From Pseudomonadota bacterium (GTDB lineage Bacteria > Pseudomonadota > Gammaproteobacteria > Burkholderiales > SG8-39), in NCBI GenBank assembly GCA_025352885.1, contig JANXRZ010000217.1:1-64000 (forward strand): a stretch of 64,000 nucleotides of DNA, read 5' to 3'. Position numbers and translations under genes: made by a program. Within the stretch, counting starts at the first letter, position 1. The number at the start of each line of letters is the position of its first letter. The notes beneath the pieces were generated by a model. The model searched no databases. It saw only the letters and a program-made list of their open reading frames with translations, and was not told where the DNA came from. Positions 44,494 through 54,012 of this stretch are shown piece by piece.

Positions 44494-45371
44494 CGGCGTG
44501 TTCCCGTGATCAGGACCCAGTTTTCCTCGCGATCGGTGATTTTGAGTTCAAAATCGATTGCATAAGCGGCCATGACCTCATCGCCCTGCCCATCCAGGAT
44601 TCCCGACAACGCGATCCGGCGCGAGCTTCTGGCGGTAAGCAGGGGCGCCAACATGATGATGGGATTGGCCAGGATATTGGCCACGACAATGTCAAAGCCG
44701 CGAGTCGGGGCGTGATCGGGCAAGAGAAACGTGGCAGAGACACCATTCGCAAGGGCATTTTGGTCGGCGGCCAGCACCGCCTGCGGATCGATGTCCACGC
44801 CGATTGCGTCCTTGGCGCCGAGCTTGCGGGCGGCGATCGCCAATATGCCCGACCCGCACCCGTAGTCCAGAAGGGTTTCGCCCCCTGAAACGGTGTTCGC
44901 AAGCCAACGCAGCATCAACATAGTGGTTGGATGGCTGCCGGTGCCGAAGGCCAGGCCGGGATCGATCCGGATATTGATCGCGGCAGGTTGAGGCGGCGAG
45001 CACCAGCTCGGAACGATCCAAAGGCCGTCGGTGATGCGCAAGGGCTCGAATTGCGCCTGGGTACTGCGGACCCAATCCTGGTCCTCTACTGTCGACACCG
45101 AAAACGGCGGCACTTCGATTGCGCAGGTGTGGCACGCCGTTTCGACAAGGGCATGCGGTGAGACGTCGGTGGGAATCATGGCGGTGAGGATGTTGCGTGA
45201 CCAGGCTCCGGCCACTTCGAGGCCGGGCTCCGCGAATTGGGCAGTCTCTTCCGAAGTGCCGGCATCCGCGTCGTCGCAACTCACCGAAAGCGCCCCTGCC
45301 TCCATGAGCGCGTCGGCAAATGTTTCGGCTAATCGCGCTTCGGCCTGCAGTCTGATCGCGAGCCAGGACAT
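44490..45371 (-). CDS. prmA: Ribosomal protein L11 methyltransferase
   Basis: SAM-dependent trimethylation of ribosomal protein L11. From ATG 45371 (MSWLAIRLQAEARLAE) the protein is 293 residues, equal to E. coli PrmA. The N-terminal substrate domain is followed by the SAM-binding LLDYGCGSGILAIAARKLGA and DIVVANILANPI (the NPPY-like NILA motif of this family). The start lies 8 bp after the accC stop and shows no good ribosome binding site, so translation is probably coupled. Confidence 0.95.
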   Translation of the reverse strand: MSWLAIRLQAEARLAETFADALMEAGALSVSCDDADAGTSEETAQFAEPGLEVAGAWSRNILTAMIPTDVSPHALVETACHTCAIEVPPFSVSTVEDQDWVRSTQAQFEPLRITDGLWIVPSWCSPPQPAAINIRIDPGLAFGTGSHPTTMLMLRWLANTVSGGETLLDYGCGSGILAIAARKLGAKDAIGVDIDPQAVLAADQNALANGVSATFLLPDHAPTRGFDIVVANILANPIIMLAPLLTARSSRRIALSGILDGQGDEVMAAYAIDFELKITDREENWVLITGTRR

Positions 45372-45379
45372 GCGGGAGG

Positions 45380-46746
45380 TTACTTCCCGACCTTCTTCTT
45401 TTCCTGCGCCAGCTTCTGCTCGAGGTAATGAATGGATGCCCCGCCCTTGATGAAGCCCTTGTCGTTCAGGAGGTCCTGGTGCAGCGGAATGTTGGTCAGG
45501 ATTCCCTCCACCACCATCTCCGACAATGCGATGCGCATCCGCCGGATGGCCTGATCCCGCGTGGCGCCATACGCAATCACCTTGCCTACCATCGAATCGT
45601 AGTGCGGCGGCACGACGTATCCCTGGTACACGTGCGAGTCGACGCGAATTCCAGGGCCGCCAGGGGGATGGTATGAGGTGATCTTGCCCGGCGATGGCGT
45701 GAACTTGTAGGGATCCTCGGCGTTGATGCGGCATTCGAGCGCATGGCCCCTGAACTGGATGTCCCGCTGGCGGAACGGCAGCTTCTCGCCTGCAGCGATT
45801 CGGATCTGTGCCTGGACGATGTCGATACCGGTAATCATCTCGGTCACGGGATGCTCGACCTGCACCCGGGTGTTCATCTCGATGAAGAAAAACTCGCCGT
45901 TCTCGTACAGGAACTCGAACGTGCCCGCCCCGCGATAGCCGATTTTTTTGCACGCCTCGACACAGCGTTCACCCACACGATCGCGCACGCGCGCGGACAA
46001 GTCGGGCGCGGGTGCTTCCTCGATGACCTTCTGGTGGCGGCGCTGCATGGAGCAATCCCGTTCACCAAGGAACACCGCGTTCTTGTGCTCATCGGCAAGC
46101 ACCTGGATTTCGATGTGACGCGGGTTCTCAAGAAACTTCTCCATGTAAACCATCGGATTGGAAAAGGCCGCCTGCGCCTCCTGTCTCGTCAGGCTGACCG
46201 CGTTCAGGAGCGCCGCTTCGGTGTGCACGACGCGCATCCCCCTGCCGCCGCCTCCGCCCGAGGCCTTGATGATGACCGGGTAGCCGACTTTCCGGGCGAT
46301 CTTGACGATTTCGGCCGGTGACTCGGGCAGCGCGCCTTCGGACCCCGGAACGCACGGCACGCCTGCCTTGATCATCGCCGCCTTGGCGCTGACCTTGTCC
46401 CCCATCGCCCGGATGTTCTCGGGGTACGGCCCGATGAACACAAACCCGGATTTTTCGACCTTGTCGGCAAAATCGGCGTTCTCCGACAGGAAGCCGTAGC
46501 CTGGATGAATCGCTTCGGCATCGGTCACTTCGGCTGCGCTGATGATTGCCGGGATGTTGAGGTAGCTCTGGCTGGCCGGAGCGGGACCGATGCACACCGA
46601 TTCGTCCGCAAGCTTCACGTACTTGGCTTCGGTGTCGGCTTCCGAATGAACCACCACCGTTCGGATGCCGAGTTCGCGGCAGGCGCGCTGGATACGCAAC
46701 GCTATCTCGCCCCGGTTGGCGATGAGGATCTTTCCGAACATGGACA

Positions 46747-46747
<1 letters not shown>
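45380..46747 (-). CDS. accC: Acetyl-CoA carboxylase, biotin carboxylase subunit
   Basis: ATP-grasp enzyme that carboxylates biotin on AccB in the first step of fatty-acid synthesis. 455 residues. It has [14 protein letters not shown] at the start, the glycine-rich ATP loop [23 protein letters not shown] and the metal-binding [14 protein letters not shown]. Its ATG overlaps the accB stop by one base (TGATG). The C-terminal tail ([10 protein letters not shown]) is Lys-rich. Confidence 0.98.
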
Positions 46748-47205
<458 letters not shown>

Positions 47206-47209
47206 GGCG

Positions 47210-47674
47210 TTACTCCTGTCCACGCAGCAGTGCATAGGCAAGTGCAAGGTCGTAGCCCCTGCTGCCCAGGCCGCAGATGGTTCCGACCGCGATATCCGAA
47301 AGGAAGGAGCGCTGACGGAACGGCTCCCTGGCGTGAATGTTGGAAAGGTGAACTTCGATAAACGGGATCTTTACAGCGGCGAACGCATCGCGAATCGCGA
47401 CGCTGGTGTGGGTGTATGCAGCCGGATTGACGACAATGAAATCGACCTTCTCGCGCCCTGCCGCTTGGATTTTGTCGACCAGTTCGCCTTCATGGTTGCT
47501 CTGATAGCACTGGACCTCCGCGCCGGCGTCAGAGGCCGCCCCCACTAGTCGCTGATTTATGTGTTTGAGGGATTCGGTCCCATAAATTCCCGGTTCGCGA
47601 GAGCCGAGCAAATTCAGGTTAGGACCGTGCAGAACCCAGATCTTCTTGGCCGGTGAAGTTGCGTCTTTTGCCAT
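47210..47674 (-). CDS. aroQ: 3-dehydroquinate dehydratase, type II
   Basis: Third step of the shikimate pathway. 154 residues with [17 protein letters not shown] (active-site arginine and tyrosine), [15 protein letters not shown] and [17 protein letters not shown], all typical of the dodecameric type II enzyme. It precedes accB by 4 bp in the same direction, and aroE is elsewhere in the window. About 10 extra N-terminal residues ([10 protein letters not shown]) precede the conserved core; the ATG at 47674 is the only clear start. Confidence 0.96.
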   Translation of the reverse strand: MAKDATSPAKKIWVLHGPNLNLLGSREPGIYGTESLKHINQRLVGAASDAGAEVQCYQSNHEGELVDKIQAAGREKVDFIVVNPAAYTHTSVAIRDAFAAVKIPFIEVHLSNIHAREPFRQRSFLSDIAVGTICGLGSRGYDLALAYALLRGQE

Positions 47675-47725
47675 CGCTTTCCAGAAGTTCCCGTCATTTT
47701 AACCGCACTTGGCAGATTTTCCGGT

Positions 47726-48247
47726 CTATGGCTGCAGGATAGGATCGAGTTTCGCCTCTATCAGTTCTTGAGACAGGGCTCCTAGGTGTCGCCAAGCTAT
47801 ATTTCCCTTCGCATCCACAATGACAGTGAAGGGCAAACTCCCACTGACATTCCCCAACGCCTTGATGAGGGCCAGACCTGCGGTGTCGCCCAGTAGGATA
47901 GGGTAGCTGATCGGTATTTTAGACGCGAATTCACGTACTTTAGCGGCTTGATCCAGCGCGATGCCGACAAATTCCGCACCCAGTCCTACGGACATCTTGT
48001 TCTGGCGGGCCCGCACCAAGGCCGGAATCTCCTCACGACAGGGCTCACACCATGTAGCCCAGAAGTTGAGCACGAGCACCTTCGGTCGCCATTCTTCGAG
48101 CGTGCGAAGGGTGCCGTCCAAATCGCGGAGTTTCGTCCGAAGCAGGGTCTGGGTGGGGTCAATTTTGTCAGTAAAAGAGACCCATGCGCCAGCAATCGCA
48201 GCCGCGGTTCCCGCTGTGGCCAGAACAAAGTTACGGCGGGACAGCAT
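47726..48247 (-). CDS. TlpA-like thioredoxin-fold protein with twin-arginine-like signal
   Basis: Thiol:disulfide protein of the TlpA/ResA type, 173 residues. The active site WATWCEPC has its cysteines at 67 and 70. The N-terminus MLSRRNFVLATAGTAAAIAGA resembles a twin-arginine signal (SRRNFVL), so export by Tat rather than Sec is likely, or retention as a membrane anchor. It overlaps the end of the upstream 206-residue gene by 17 bp. A role in periplasmic thiol reduction, perhaps for cytochrome maturation, is inferred from fold only. Confidence 0.86.
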   Translation of the reverse strand: MLSRRNFVLATAGTAAAIAGAWVSFTDKIDPTQTLLRTKLRDLDGTLRTLEEWRPKVLVLNFWATWCEPCREEIPALVRARQNKMSVGLGAEFVGIALDQAAKVREFASKIPISYPILLGDTAGLALIKALGNVSGSLPFTVIVDAKGNIAWRHLGALSQELIEAKLDPILQP

Positions 48248-48851
48248 GACTTTGAGCGAGGAGTGCGCTCACTTCCGGGATGCCTGCCCGGTCCATTGTT
48301 CGCCCGGCCTGAGTCGTTTTAAGTGTGATTCGTTCATCCCTCGAATCGAACAGCGACAATTTAACCGGCACGCCGTCCCACTCGAGTTCCAAGACGCTGA
48401 CTGAGCGCGCACGATCACCGGAGAACCGGCGGGCATCGGTCGATTCGAACGAGACGTTTCGATTTAGCAGGAAGATCTCCACCTCCTTGCCGCTGTCCGG
48501 AAAAAGCTGGAGTTCGATTTCCGCGTACGGTCCAGCGAGCCCGGTAAGGACCGGCCCCGTCAGGTAAGGGTTGAATTCAGCCAACTCCCGCATCACGTGG
48601 AGGGCGATCTCCCGCAGTTCCCGGATTCGTCCCGGATGCTCGTCGTTCTGGAATAGTTCGAAATAAGCGCGAAGTTGCTCTTCCACCTCGTCATTCCCGG
48701 GGAGCGCTTGTTTTTCGGTCGCACCCAGCTGGCGAGCAGCCTTTCGCTTCGCTAAAGCGTAATTATTGATGCCGCCCTCAGCCATGAGGCGAGCAGCAGC
48801 TGCGGCGATGGCGGCGCGCATGCCGTTCTGTCTTGGGCGATTGCGGCTCAT
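48231..48851 (-). CDS. Conserved protein of unknown function, upstream of mpl
   Basis: I do not recognise a defined domain. The 206-residue protein begins with an Ala-rich helical region (RAAIAAAAARLMAEGG, then NNYALAKRKAARQLGA). The core YLTGPVLTGLAGPYAEIELQLF, then DSGKEVEIFLLNRN, has a glycine turn before acidic-alternating strands, faintly like a nucleotidyltransferase fold. No catalytic set can be assigned. No signal or membrane helix. It is divergent from mpl (94 bp) and overlaps the TlpA-like gene by 17 bp. I have seen this position given ligase names by proximity to mpl, but no Mur ligase motif is present. Confidence 0.75.
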   Translation of the reverse strand: MSRNRPRQNGMRAAIAAAAARLMAEGGINNYALAKRKAARQLGATEKQALPGNDEVEEQLRAYFELFQNDEHPGRIRELREIALHVMRELAEFNPYLTGPVLTGLAGPYAEIELQLFPDSGKEVEIFLLNRNVSFESTDARRFSGDRARSVSVLELEWDGVPVKLSLFDSRDERITLKTTQAGRTMDRAGIPEVSALLAQSHAVPP

Positions 48852-48913
48852 GGGTTGTGAATCCGGAAGGACCCGCCGATCATAACCTCACCGGACTGGC
48901 GAATGAAATCGCC

Positions 48914-48919
48914 TACAAT
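48914..48919 (+). promoter_or_regulatory. Candidate -10 element for mpl
   Basis: TACAAT, followed by a GC-rich discriminator (CGCCCGC), lies 26 bp before the mpl ATG. A matching -35 at proper distance is not evident, so the promoter call is tentative. Confidence 0.35.
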
Positions 48920-48945
48920 CGCCCGCTGTTTTTCGCGTCGAACGA

Positions 48946-50301
48946 ATGACCAAACATCACCTGCACATCCTGGGAATCTGCGGCTCTTTCATGGGCGGCC
49001 TCGCGGCCGTCGCAAGGAGCGCGGGATACCGGGTGACCGGATGCGACGCGGCGGTGTACCCGCCGATGAGCGACCAGCTGCGCTCCCTCGGGATCGACTT
49101 GGTCGAGGGGTACTCACCCGACCAGTTGTCGCTAAAGCCGGATGTCTGGGTCGTCGGTAACGTCGTGACACGCGGGAATGCCTTGATGGAAGCCATTCTC
49201 GATCGTGGCGATTACTACACTTCGGGACCCCAGTGGCTATTCGAGAATGTCCTCAAGAAGAAATGGGTCCTTGCGGTCGCCGGTACGCATGGCAAGACAA
49301 CGACCTCGGCGATGCTGGCATGGATCCTTGAATGCGCTGGGCGTCAGCCGGGCTTCCTGATCGGGGGGGTGCCCAGGAATTTTCCTGTTTCAGCGCGCCT
49401 CACGGATGGGGAGCATTTTGTTATCGAAGCCGACGAGTACGACACGGCGTTTTTCGACAAGCGCTCCAAGTTCGTTCACTACCGTCCCAAAACCGCGGTT
49501 TTGAATAATCTCGAATACGATCATGCGGACATTTTCAGTGATCTTGCCGCCATCGAAAGGCAATTCCACCACTTGGTAAGAATTGTTCCCGGTTCGGGCT
49601 GCTTAGTGGTTAATGGCGCCGATGAAGCATTAGAGAGAGTACTCAAGCAAGGGTGTTGGGCTCCAGTCGAGTTCTTTGGCGATTGCCGCGGGTGGTCGGC
49701 TGGGCCCGCTGTAGAGGATGGCAGCTTCGAAGTTGCCAAGTCGGGCCGTGTACTCGGGCAAGTGCGCTGGGACTTGCAGGGCGGACACAATCGGCTGAAT
49801 GCGCTCGCAGCCATCGCCGCTGCCAGTCACGCCGGCGTTGACGCAAAAGCGGCCATCGATGCACTCGCAACCTTTGCGAGCGTCAAGAGGCGAATGGAAC
49901 TCCTCGGCACCGTCCGCCAGGTCGTGGTTTATGACGATTTTGCGCATCACCCGACGGCGATCCGGACAACGCTCGAAGGGCTGCGCCGGAAGATCGGCAG
50001 CGGGCGGATCATTGCGGTTCTCGAGCCTCGCTCCAACACCATGAAGCAGGGTGTGATGAAGGCTGCGTTGCCAAGCAGCGTCGCGGCGGCCGATCTAGTA
50101 TTCGTATTCTCGAAAGGCTTGGGTTGGGACGCGTCGGAAGTCTTTTCGGCTCTCGGCTCAAAAGTCCGCTGCATCGATGATCTCGATGCGCTTGTCGCGG
50201 CCATCTCGCATGAAGCCGTACCGGGCGACCACGTGGTCGCCATGTCGAACGGCGGATTCGGCGGCATCCACGACAAGCTGCTCAAGCGGCTGGCCACGTG
50301 A
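48946..50301 (+). CDS. mpl: UDP-MurNAc:L-Ala-gamma-D-Glu-meso-DAP ligase
   Basis: Recycles the tripeptide released from peptidoglycan by joining it to UDP-MurNAc. 451 residues of the Mur ligase fold: N-terminal HILGICGSFMGGLAAVA (Mpl form), P-loop AGTHGKTTTSAMLAW near residue 110, EADEYDTAFFDKRSKF and YDDFAHHPTAI in the C-terminal domain. Length matches E. coli Mpl (457). It is followed by the esterase with a 4-bp overlap. Confidence 0.96.
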   Translation: MTKHHLHILGICGSFMGGLAAVARSAGYRVTGCDAAVYPPMSDQLRSLGIDLVEGYSPDQLSLKPDVWVVGNVVTRGNALMEAILDRGDYYTSGPQWLFENVLKKKWVLAVAGTHGKTTTSAMLAWILECAGRQPGFLIGGVPRNFPVSARLTDGEHFVIEADEYDTAFFDKRSKFVHYRPKTAVLNNLEYDHADIFSDLAAIERQFHHLVRIVPGSGCLVVNGADEALERVLKQGCWAPVEFFGDCRGWSAGPAVEDGSFEVAKSGRVLGQVRWDLQGGHNRLNALAAIAAASHAGVDAKAAIDALATFASVKRRMELLGTVRQVVVYDDFAHHPTAIRTTLEGLRRKIGSGRIIAVLEPRSNTMKQGVMKAALPSSVAAADLVFVFSKGLGWDASEVFSALGSKVRCIDDLDALVAAISHEAVPGDHVVAMSNGGFGGIHDKLLKRLAT

Positions 50302-50864
50302 TCGTTTATCTTCACGGATTCAACAGCGCCCCGTCGTCGCATAAGGCGCGCACGATGGCCGCTTATATGGAAGGCCGCGGTTTAGGCCACGCTTTCAGCT
50401 GCCCCGAGCTTCCGTACGACCCTGCAAAGGCCATCGCATTGCTCGATGCAATGCCTCAATTCCATCCCGGGAAGAAAGCGACCTTGGTCGGCAGCTCGCT
50501 CGGCGGGTTTTATGCAACCTGGCTGGCCGAAAAGCATGAATGCCGGGCGGTCCTCATCCAACCCGCAATTGTCCCTCACATCGGGCTCGAGCAGTACATT
50601 GGCCCACAGTCGAATCTTTATACGGGGGCCACGTACGAACTGACCGCCAACCACCTGGCGAGCCTGCGGGCGCTCTACAAGGAAAAAGTAGATCCAGAGC
50701 GCTACCTTCTCCTTCTTGAGACGGGCGACGAGGTGCTCGACTATCGCGAAGCGGTACGCAAGTACGAAGGCGCGAGGATGGTGATTCGCGATGGGGGCGA
50801 CCACACGCTCCAGAGTTTTCCGGAGCACCTGCCGCGGATTCTCGCCTTCGCCGGCCTTATCTGA
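50298..50864 (+). CDS. YqiA-like alpha/beta hydrolase (esterase)
   Basis: 188 residues starting with GTG at 50298 inside the mpl stop (GTGA overlap). The sequence MIVYLHGFNSAPSSHKART is the YqiA/UPF0227 start. The nucleophile elbow is GSSLGGFYATWLA, with an acid in GDEVLDY and the histidine in GGDHTLQSF, giving a complete catalytic triad. Physiological substrate unknown. Its end overlaps the end of the convergent enolase-superfamily gene by 8 bp. Confidence 0.9.
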   Translation: MIVYLHGFNSAPSSHKARTMAAYMEGRGLGHAFSCPELPYDPAKAIALLDAMPQFHPGKKATLVGSSLGGFYATWLAEKHECRAVLIQPAIVPHIGLEQYIGPQSNLYTGATYELTANHLASLRALYKEKVDPERYLLLLETGDEVLDYREAVRKYEGARMVIRDGGDHTLQSFPEHLPRILAFAGLI

Positions 50865-51999
50865 TCTCGTTCCACGGCTTGGCGCTTCCGCCAAGCGCAT
50901 AGCGGGCCACCGCCTTTTCGTCGAAGTCGAAGCCCAGGCCAGGCCGTTCAGGCAGCTTAAGCATCCCGTCGCCGAACTCGAGCTGCCTGTCGACCACGCG
51001 GCGAAAATTCAGCACCTGATCGTCAGTGAAATACTCCACCATGCGCGCATTCGGCGTGGAGGCGACCAAGTGGACGTGAAGGTCGTGGAACCAGTGAGGA
51101 CAGACAGTCACGCCGAAACTGGCGGCGGTCGCCGCAATTCGCCGCCACTCGGTAATCCCACCGCAGACCGCAGCGTCATGCTGGAGAATCGCCGCACCGC
51201 CTTTTTCCATCAGTTCCTTGAAATACCATCGACCGGCGCCGATCTCGCCAGTGGCCACCGTCACTTTGGTCGCGCGCGCGAGGCGCGCGTGGCTGTCGAT
51301 GTCATCGGGGCCGAACGGCTCCTCGATCCAGTAGGGGTCGTATTTCTCGTATCGCTTGAGATGTTCGAGCGCTGTTGGCAAATCGCGCCAGGCATTGTTC
51401 GCATCCAGCGTCAGCAAGACGTCCGGACCAATTGCCTCCCGGGCAGCGCGCACCCGCATTTCTTCCTCGGCGGGAGAAAGCCGGCCGACCTTCATCTTGA
51501 CTGCCTTGAAGCCGAGGGCGACGTACCCAGCCATCTCAGCGCCGAGTTTGTCCGGGGTTTTGCCCGCGAGGTAATACCCGCCAGACGCGTAGGCCGGCAC
51601 GGCGTCAAGTGCAAAACCGCCCAGGTAACGATGCAACGGGACTTTGGCACTGCGCGCGTTGAGGTCCCAAAGAGCGGTGTCGAGAATGCTGATCGCACGC
51701 ATCACCGCACCCTCCCGCCCCTGTAAGAGCGACTCCTGGTACATCTCCTCCCATAACCCTTCGGTGCGCATCGATTCCTGGCCGATCAGCTTCGGTGCGA
51801 GAAGTTCTTCGACCGCATGCGCGACCAGTGACCCCGCCGCGGATCCGGCGTAGCAGAAGCCGATGCCCGCAACGCCGTCGGTCGAGCGCACTTTCACCAA
51901 GCCGTAGTCGCGGGCACTGACCGTGCGCGTTGCAAATGCCGTCACGTTATCCAGCGGGATGCGCGCAGTCACAACTGAAACCGATGCAATTTTCGGCAT
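50857..51999 (-). CDS. Mandelate racemase/muconate lactonizing enzyme family
   Basis: Enolase-superfamily enzyme, 380 residues. The catalytic frame is intact: KMK at 168-170 (KxK base), metal ligands Asp199 (LDANN), Glu226 (IEEPFG) and Glu252 (TGE), Asp275 (HDAAVCGG) and His302 (CPHWFHD). The Asp-His pair on the opposite side suggests a mandelate-racemase-like subgroup that abstracts the alpha proton of a carboxylate. Substrate is unknown; sugar-acid dehydratase is one possibility. The gene stands alone between two convergent or divergent neighbours. Confidence 0.87.
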   Translation of the reverse strand: MPKIASVSVVTARIPLDNVTAFATRTVSARDYGLVKVRSTDGVAGIGFCYAGSAAGSLVAHAVEELLAPKLIGQESMRTEGLWEEMYQESLLQGREGAVMRAISILDTALWDLNARSAKVPLHRYLGGFALDAVPAYASGGYYLAGKTPDKLGAEMAGYVALGFKAVKMKVGRLSPAEEEMRVRAAREAIGPDVLLTLDANNAWRDLPTALEHLKRYEKYDPYWIEEPFGPDDIDSHARLARATKVTVATGEIGAGRWYFKELMEKGGAAILQHDAAVCGGITEWRRIAATAASFGVTVCPHWFHDLHVHLVASTPNARMVEYFTDDQVLNFRRVVDRQLEFGDGMLKLPERPGLGFDFDEKAVARYALGGSAKPWNEIR

Positions 52000-52089
52000 A
52001 ACTCAAAGTCCTGTCGTGGCTGAAAGAGCCAAAAGGATAGCCCAACGCCATGCAGGGCCGCGTATCATTCCGCCTTTTGAATCGAAGCG

Positions 52090-53973
52090 ATGCATCTCCT
52101 ATACGAGGAAGACGGCGACATCCGGGCCGGCACCGTGCTTTCGCCCGGCACGGCTTCGTACCAGGTCGAGTCGCCTCACGGCCGCCGGACGAAGGTCAAA
52201 GCGTCGCACGTGCTGCTCTCCTTCGATGATCCCGGGGCCGGAGAACTGCTCGCCCGCGCAACGGCCTATGCCGACCAATTGGACGCGGATTTCCTTTGGC
52301 AATGCGCCGGTCCGCAGGAGTTCGCATTCCGCGACCTTGCGCGTGAATACGTCGGCCGTGAGCCCGACGCCGTCGAATCGGCCGGGGTACTCCTGAGGCT
52401 GCATTCGGCCCCCATGTATTTCTATCGCCGCGGTCGCGGTCGCTTCCAGGCTGCACCCGAATCAACGCTCAAGGCGGCGCTTGCGGGCGTCGAGAAAAAG
52501 CGCGTACAGGCCGAAAAAGCCGCCGGGTTCACCGCGTCGCTAGTCGCGGGACGCTTCCCGCCTGAATTGGCCGCGATGCGCGATGAACTGCTATACAAGC
52601 CGGACCGCAACAAGCTCGAGTGCAAGGCGGTCGAGGCGGCCTGCAAGGAAACCGGACTTTCGGTGGCGAGGCTTTTCGAGCGTGCGGGCGCGTTGCCTTC
52701 GAGCCACGATTTTCACCTCAACCGCTTCCTGTTTGAGTTCTTCCCTTCAGGGGTTGGTTTCCCGGCGTATAGCCCACCGGCCGACGTGAATGACTTGCCG
52801 CTCGCCGACACGCCCGTGTATTCACTGGACGACGTGGGCACGTCCGAAATCGACGATGCGTTTTCCGTTCGCAAGGTTTCCGACGAGGAATGGCGGATCG
52901 GCGTGCATATTGCCGCGCCCGCGGTGGGCTTCGCACCCGGCTCGCCGCTGGATGCAATCGCGCGAGAGCGGTTGTCGACCGTCTACATGCCGGGCAGCAA
53001 GGTGACGATGCTCCCGCAGGAAATCATCCAACGGTATTCGCTCGACGCGGGGGCCGAGCGTCCGGCGGTCTCGATATATTTCAATGTGGCGGCCGGCGAT
53101 TTATCCATCCGCGGGCACCACTCGAAAATCGAGCTCGTGAAAGTGGGCGGAAATCTTCGGCATGCGGATTACGCGGCAATGAACGAACTGCTTCCGGCAG
53201 GCGGGACCGCCGGGCTCGAATACGAGGAGGAATTGCGCCTGCTGTGGCGCTTCGCCGAGGCCCTCGAAACGCGACGCGGCAAGGCCAGCGTCAACGCCAG
53301 CCTGCTTGACTACAGTTTCTCGATCGAAGGCGAGCATGTCTCAATCACTCCGCGCAAGCGCGGCGCGCCGCTCGACAAGTTAGTGTCCGAACTCATGATC
53401 CTGGTCAACTCGACCTGGGGCGGGGTGCTTGCCGAACGTGACGTTGCCGCGCTCTATCGCGTGCAGTCTTCCGGAAAGGTGAGGATGAGCGTGCATGCCG
53501 AAGCGCACGAAGGCCTCGGGTTGTCTTGCTATGCGTGGATGAGCTCACCGCTGCGGCGTTACGTCGACCTTGTCAACCAATGGCAACTTACGGCGAGCCT
53601 TTCGGCCAAACGGGCCCCTTTCGCGCGCAATTCGGACACGCTTTTGTCTACCTTACGCGCGTTCGAGGTCGTTTATGCCCGTTATGACGAGCATCAGCGT
53701 GAAATGGAACGCTATTGGTGCCTGCGATGGTTGCTCCAGGAAAACGTGACGAAGTGCACGGCCGTGGTCCTGCGAGAAGGCACTGTGCGTCTGGAAGGCT
53801 TGCCGCTGGTCGTGCGCGTGCCATCGCTTCCGGAACTCTCGCCGGGTGTGCGGGTCATCCTCGACGTCGCCGGGATCGATTTGCTGGATAAAACGGTGAA
53901 TTGCACGTTTCGCGAGATGCTCGCTGGCAAACCGGAGATCGAGGCGGCGGAGGACGGTGGGGACTCGCGTTAA
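52090..53973 (+). CDS. RNase II/RNB-domain exoribonuclease
   Basis: 3'-5' exoribonuclease-like protein, 627 residues. The N-terminal 200 residues are a non-catalytic region with a KH/cold-shock-like start, and the RNB domain follows with the metal-binding SLDDVGTSEIDDAFSV (acidic residues present), VYMPGSKVTMLPQEI and YAWMSSPLRRYVDLVNQWQL. It is close in length to E. coli RNase II (644) but the order of domains and the position before tonB-aroE-mtgA match the betaproteobacterial form. No C-terminal S1 of normal size is obvious; the last 90 residues form a shorter OB-like segment. Confidence 0.88.
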   Translation: MHLLYEEDGDIRAGTVLSPGTASYQVESPHGRRTKVKASHVLLSFDDPGAGELLARATAYADQLDADFLWQCAGPQEFAFRDLAREYVGREPDAVESAGVLLRLHSAPMYFYRRGRGRFQAAPESTLKAALAGVEKKRVQAEKAAGFTASLVAGRFPPELAAMRDELLYKPDRNKLECKAVEAACKETGLSVARLFERAGALPSSHDFHLNRFLFEFFPSGVGFPAYSPPADVNDLPLADTPVYSLDDVGTSEIDDAFSVRKVSDEEWRIGVHIAAPAVGFAPGSPLDAIARERLSTVYMPGSKVTMLPQEIIQRYSLDAGAERPAVSIYFNVAAGDLSIRGHHSKIELVKVGGNLRHADYAAMNELLPAGGTAGLEYEEELRLLWRFAEALETRRGKASVNASLLDYSFSIEGEHVSITPRKRGAPLDKLVSELMILVNSTWGGVLAERDVAALYRVQSSGKVRMSVHAEAHEGLGLSCYAWMSSPLRRYVDLVNQWQLTASLSAKRAPFARNSDTLLSTLRAFEVVYARYDEHQREMERYWCLRWLLQENVTKCTAVVLREGTVRLEGLPLVVRVPSLPELSPGVRVILDVAGIDLLDKTVNCTFREMLAGKPEIEAAEDGGDSR

Positions 53974-53979
53974 TGAGCC

Positions 53980-53985
53980 TACAAT
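53980..53985 (+). promoter_or_regulatory. Candidate -10 element for the tonB-aroE-mtgA run
   Basis: TACAAT lies 28 bp before the TTG start of the TonB-like gene, directly after the RNase gene. No good -35 accompanies it. It resembles the -10 elements before mpl and mgtE. Confidence 0.3.
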
Positions 53986-54012
53986 ATCCCGTCTTATTCA
54001 TGAGAGGCAGCT

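Noticed and set aside
48231..48851. UDP-N-acetylmuramate ligase annotation for the 206-residue protein
   Set aside because: No P-loop or Mur ligase motif; such a name would only reflect proximity to mpl.
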